Source of the DNA: Clostridia bacterium
Lineage (GTDB): Bacteria; Bacillota; Clostridia; TANB77; CAG-508
Direction of reading: 5' to 3'
Length of the DNA: 8,208 nt
Assembly (NCBI GenBank): GCA_900768805.1
Contig: CAAGEF010000149.1
Location: forward strand, 1 to 8,208
Shown piece by piece: positions 5,225-8,208 of this stretch. Position 1 is the first letter of the stretch. The number at the start of each line of letters is the position of its first letter. The position numbers and the translations under genes are program-made. A model generated the notes under the pieces. It was not told the origin of the DNA and ran no database searches. It saw only the letters and a program-made list of their open reading frames with translations.

Positions 5225-7849
5225 ATGAACTTACTTAACAGATTAACAATAAAAAATCTTAAATTAAACAAAAAAAGAACCCTTGTTACAATAATTGGTA
5301 TTATGCTATCAGTTGCATTAGTTACAGCAGTAGCAACAATGTATTCAAGTTGTATAAAATCTTTGATAAATTTTGAAACATATCAAAAAGGTAATTTTCA
5401 TGTTGCGTTTTTTGATGTTCCAATAAATGAAGTAGAAACAATTAGAAATAATCGTGGAGTAGATGAAGTTTACTTAACAAAAGATATTGGATATGCAAAA
5501 CTTGAAGCATCAAAAAATGAGTATAAGCCTTATGCTTATGTAAAAGGGTTTACGAAGGATGCTATAAAGGAACTATCTGTGAAATTAGTGGAAGGAAGGT
5601 TTCCTGAAAAAGAGAATGAAATTCTTATTCCAACACATTTAAAAACAAATGGAAGAGTAGAATTAAAAGTAGGAGAAACAATAACTTTAGATGTAGGAAC
5701 AAGAGTAAGTGATGGATATGAATTAACTCAATATAATAACTTTGCAAAAGAGGCAAATGAAGAAATTATAAATACCACAACAAAAACATATAAAATTGTA
5801 GGAATAATAGAAAGACCTGCAAATAATATAGAATGTTATTCGGCACCAGGGTATACTTTTATTACATATTTAAATGAAAATAACATGAATGATAAAGTAA
5901 ATGTTTATTCTAGATATACTAAAAATGGATCTAAAAATTATGCAAAAGTAACAGCTAATATTATAGGAGTAGATGAAGAATTATATGAAAAATACTTAAA
6001 TGGAGAAGAATTAACTGATGAGCAATCAGAAAAAATATTAAAAGAATTAGAAAATGCAAAATATCATGGAGATGCTAATCAATATTTAATTTTATTAGAA
6101 AATAATCCATTTGATGAAAACGCAGTAGGAAATCTAGGCATAATTGTTGCAATTGCTTGTGGAATAATAGTTGTAACCTCTGTATTTTGTATAAAAAATA
6201 GTTTTGATATTTCAATTACTGAAAAGATAAAACAATATGGAATGCTTAGAAGTGTTGGTGCTACTAAGAAACAGATAAGAAAAAATGTGTTTTTTGAGGC
6301 GACGATTTTAGGGTTCATAGGAATTCCTTTAGGTTTGCTTTTAGGTATTTTAGCCTCATACATTTTAGTTATAATAAGTAATTTCTTTTTAACTGATATG
6401 TTAAATGAAGGTCTAAAATTAGTAATAGATTATTCTTGGATTGCAATTTTAGTTGCAGTATTATTAGGATTTGTTACAATTTATTTTTCTGCATTAAGAA
6501 GTGCATTTAAAGCATCTAAAGTATCACCAATAGACTCTATAAGAAATAGTAGTGATATAAAAATAAAGGCTAGAAAACTAAAAAGTCCAAAAGTCATAAA
6601 GAAAATATTTGGAATAGGTGGGGATATCTCATACAAAAACTTAAAAAGAAATAAGAAAAAATATAGAACAACAGTAATATCCATTATTGTTTCAGTATCA
6701 GTGTTTATTGCACTTTCATATTTTATGGATGTAGCGTTTTCAGAAATTGATAGAACAATAGAAGTAAGTGATTATAACATATCTCTTGGATATTATGTAA
6801 CTCATGATGAACAATATAAAAATATAGAAAAAATAACGAAATTAGATAATATTAATAATTATACTATAAGTAGAAGTTTTATTTTTTATTTAGAAAACCC
6901 TAAATATAATGAAGAATTTTTGAAATTAAAGAACATTACAGAAAAAGAAATTTTAGAGGAGAAAGAAAATACGTATGTAATAACTTCTATTGGAAACGAA
7001 CAATATAAAAAATATCTAAAGGAATTAAATTTAAATTATGAAGAGTTTAAAGACAAGGGAATTATTGTAGATTTAAATAAAGTAGAATATATAAATGATA
7101 AAGATAAAAATAAGGAAAAATATATAAGAAAATATGCTGATAATGAAAAAGATGTTATTTTAGGAAAATATGATAATGATGAAGCTACTATGTTAGATTT
7201 AAGTTTAAATATAGGATTAGTTACAGACAAGTTACCATTTGGGTTAGCAAAAAATATACCATATATAATTGTATCAGATGAATTTTATGATAAATTAAAT
7301 AAAAATAATGATGAAGTTTATATGTTTATAGATTCATCTAATCCAGATAAATTACAAGATGAAATAGAAGAAGGATTAAAAGAAGAAAATTATAATCTTA
7401 ATAATATAAATGAAAATGTAAAAATGATGACAAATATGTATATATTGATAGGAATTTTTCTATATGGATTTATAATTGTTATATCATTAATAGGAGTTAC
7501 AAATATATTTAATACAATAACAACAAATATGAATTTAAGAATGCAAGAATTTGCCATGCTTAAATCTATAGGAATGACATCAAAAGAATTTAGCAGAATG
7601 ATTAGATTAGAAAGTATATTTATGGGAGCAAAAGCATTACTATTTGGGATTCCAATAGGACTGGGCCTTTCATACTTAGAATATAAACCATTACTTGGAG
7701 ATTTAGGTTTACCATTTAATGCTCCTATTATTGCTTTAATTATTTCAATTGTTGTTGTATACTTATTAATCACTATACTTATGAAATATTCTATGAGTAA
7801 AATAAATAAACAAAATACAATAGAAACAATAAGAAATGAAAATATTTAA
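5225..7849 (+). CDS. FtsX-family ABC transporter permease with two FtsX units
   Basis: The 874-residue permease is an internal tandem duplication. Unit one has TM1 (about 19-40), an extracytoplasmic region (41-302), and TM2-4 (303-325, 358-386, 404-426). Unit two has TM5 (482-505), a second extracytoplasmic region (506-737), and TM6-8 (738-763, 797-817, 832-853). Matching landmarks support the duplication: NLKLNKKRTLVTII against NLKRNKKKYRTTVI before TM1/TM5; YGMLRSVGATKKQIRKNVFFE against FAMLKSIGMTSKEFSRMIRLE after TM2/TM6; and SPIDSIRN against NTIETIRNE at the unit ends. Eight helices with two large external regions differ from MacB (4 helices) and BceB (10 helices, one loop). It probably exports or extracts a peptide, lipid or antimicrobial at the membrane surface, powered by the adjacent ATPase. 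The start ATG at 5225 is 8 nt after AGGAGG. The substrate is unknown. Confidence 0.93.
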   Translation: MNLLNRLTIKNLKLNKKRTLVTIIGIMLSVALVTAVATMYSSCIKSLINFETYQKGNFHVAFFDVPINEVETIRNNRGVDEVYLTKDIGYAKLEASKNEYKPYAYVKGFTKDAIKELSVKLVEGRFPEKENEILIPTHLKTNGRVELKVGETITLDVGTRVSDGYELTQYNNFAKEANEEIINTTTKTYKIVGIIERPANNIECYSAPGYTFITYLNENNMNDKVNVYSRYTKNGSKNYAKVTANIIGVDEELYEKYLNGEELTDEQSEKILKELENAKYHGDANQYLILLENNPFDENAVGNLGIIVAIACGIIVVTSVFCIKNSFDISITEKIKQYGMLRSVGATKKQIRKNVFFEATILGFIGIPLGLLLGILASYILVIISNFFLTDMLNEGLKLVIDYSWIAILVAVLLGFVTIYFSALRSAFKASKVSPIDSIRNSSDIKIKARKLKSPKVIKKIFGIGGDISYKNLKRNKKKYRTTVISIIVSVSVFIALSYFMDVAFSEIDRTIEVSDYNISLGYYVTHDEQYKNIEKITKLDNINNYTISRSFIFYLENPKYNEEFLKLKNITEKEILEEKENTYVITSIGNEQYKKYLKELNLNYEEFKDKGIIVDLNKVEYINDKDKNKEKYIRKYADNEKDVILGKYDNDEATMLDLSLNIGLVTDKLPFGLAKNIPYIIVSDEFYDKLNKNNDEVYMFIDSSNPDKLQDEIEEGLKEENYNLNNINENVKMMTNMYILIGIFLYGFIIVISLIGVTNIFNTITTNMNLRMQEFAMLKSIGMTSKEFSRMIRLESIFMGAKALLFGIPIGLGLSYLEYKPLLGDLGLPFNAPIIALIISIVVVYLLITILMKYSMSKINKQNTIETIRNENI

Positions 7850-7892
7850 AAGTATTTTTTAATGAAATAAAAAGTAGAAAGGGAGAAATAAG

Positions 7893-8208
7893 ATGAATAT
7901 TTTGCTGATTGAAGATAATAGTACAATTATTAAAGGACTAAAATATTCTTTTGAAAAAAACAATTATAATTTAATTTATAAAACTACAATAAATGATGCA
8001 AAAATTTATTTAAAGGATAATTCTAATATTGACTTAATTATATTAGACATAACCCTTCCAGATGGAAATGGACTAAAATTATTTGAAAATCTAATAAAGA
8101 AATTAAACATACCAACTATATTTTTAACAGCCAAAGATGATGAAGAAACAGTCGTTAAAGGGCTAACTATTGGTGCTGAAGATTATATTACAAAACCCTT
8201 CAGCACCA
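7893..8208 (+). CDS. Response regulator receiver domain, 3'-partial (probably OmpR family)
   Basis: The gene starts at ATG 7893, with AAAGGGAG at 7878-7885 seven nt upstream, and is cut by the window end after 105 codons. The visible part is a nearly complete CheY-like receiver domain: acidic pocket E7-D8 (LLIEDN), phosphorylation site D52 in LIILDITLPDGNG, T79 in IFLTAKDD, and K101 in YITKPF. All the residues needed for phosphotransfer are present. The GAEDYITKPF context is typical of OmpR/PhoB-type regulators, but the DNA-binding domain is outside the window, so the subfamily is inferred. It follows the permease by 43 nt with no terminator, so it is probably in the exporter operon. A histidine kinase gene is expected next. 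It likely controls the exporter through the 11-bp repeats upstream of the ATPase gene. Confidence 0.95.
   Translation, partial: MNILLIEDNSTIIKGLKYSFEKNNYNLIYKTTINDAKIYLKDNSNIDLIILDITLPDGNGLKLFENLIKKLNIPTIFLTAKDDEETVVKGLTIGAEDYITKPFST

Noticed and set aside
4550..7849. Assignment as a BceAB bacitracin exporter
   Set aside because: The permease has two FtsX units, 8 predicted helices and two external regions instead of the 10 helices and single loop of BceB, so naming it bceB is not supported.

Overview
The window is very AT-rich, uses TAA, TAG and TGA as ordinary stops, has strong AGGAGG-type ribosome binding sites and TTG as well as ATG starts, and packs its genes closely on one strand. This points to a low-GC Firmicute, most likely a clostridial relative; the sequence does not allow a species call. 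Every supported gene is on the + strand.

Region 1 (1-1881) is a short accessory cluster. It holds a class I SAM-dependent methyltransferase cut by the left edge and broken by an in-frame TAA at 199-201. Next comes a GyrI-like small-molecule-binding protein only about two thirds of the usual length. Overlapping its end is an apparently intact GNAT acetyltransferase with a YoaP-like, thioredoxin-like C-terminal domain. The first two genes look damaged and the third looks whole. The cluster ends in a 60-nt hairpin with 23-bp arms (1882-1941).

Region 2 (1950-4463) is a tight envelope-type operon: a TetR regulator, a LiaF-like four-helix membrane protein with a C-terminal FGG-repeat domain, a DUF4097-type membrane-anchored beta-repeat protein, a 66-residue PspC-domain protein, and a possible 36-residue protein. 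Adjacent genes overlap or nearly touch. A promoter with an extended -10 box lies in front of tetR, and a 16-bp near-palindrome sits on it, which suggests autoregulation. LiaF and PspC homologues act in cell-envelope stress sensing elsewhere, so this looks like an envelope-stress module controlled by a one-component regulator.

Region 3 (4485-8208) is a MacB/FtsX-type ABC exporter (223-residue ATPase and 874-residue permease with a duplicated FtsX unit) followed by a response regulator cut by the right edge. In front of the ATPase gene, a perfect TATAAT has no clear -35 box. In the -35 position there is a 7-bp direct repeat with an 11-bp period, the geometry used by OmpR/PhoB-type regulators. 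The simplest model is that the downstream regulator, presumably with a histidine kinase beyond the window, controls the exporter operon.

Nothing here proves a wholly new system. The most interesting points are the pairing of the TetR/LiaF-like/DUF4097/PspC module with an exporter and regulator, the 11-bp repeat promoter, the operator overlapping the tetR promoter, the possible microprotein, and the decaying methyltransferase/GyrI-like pair.
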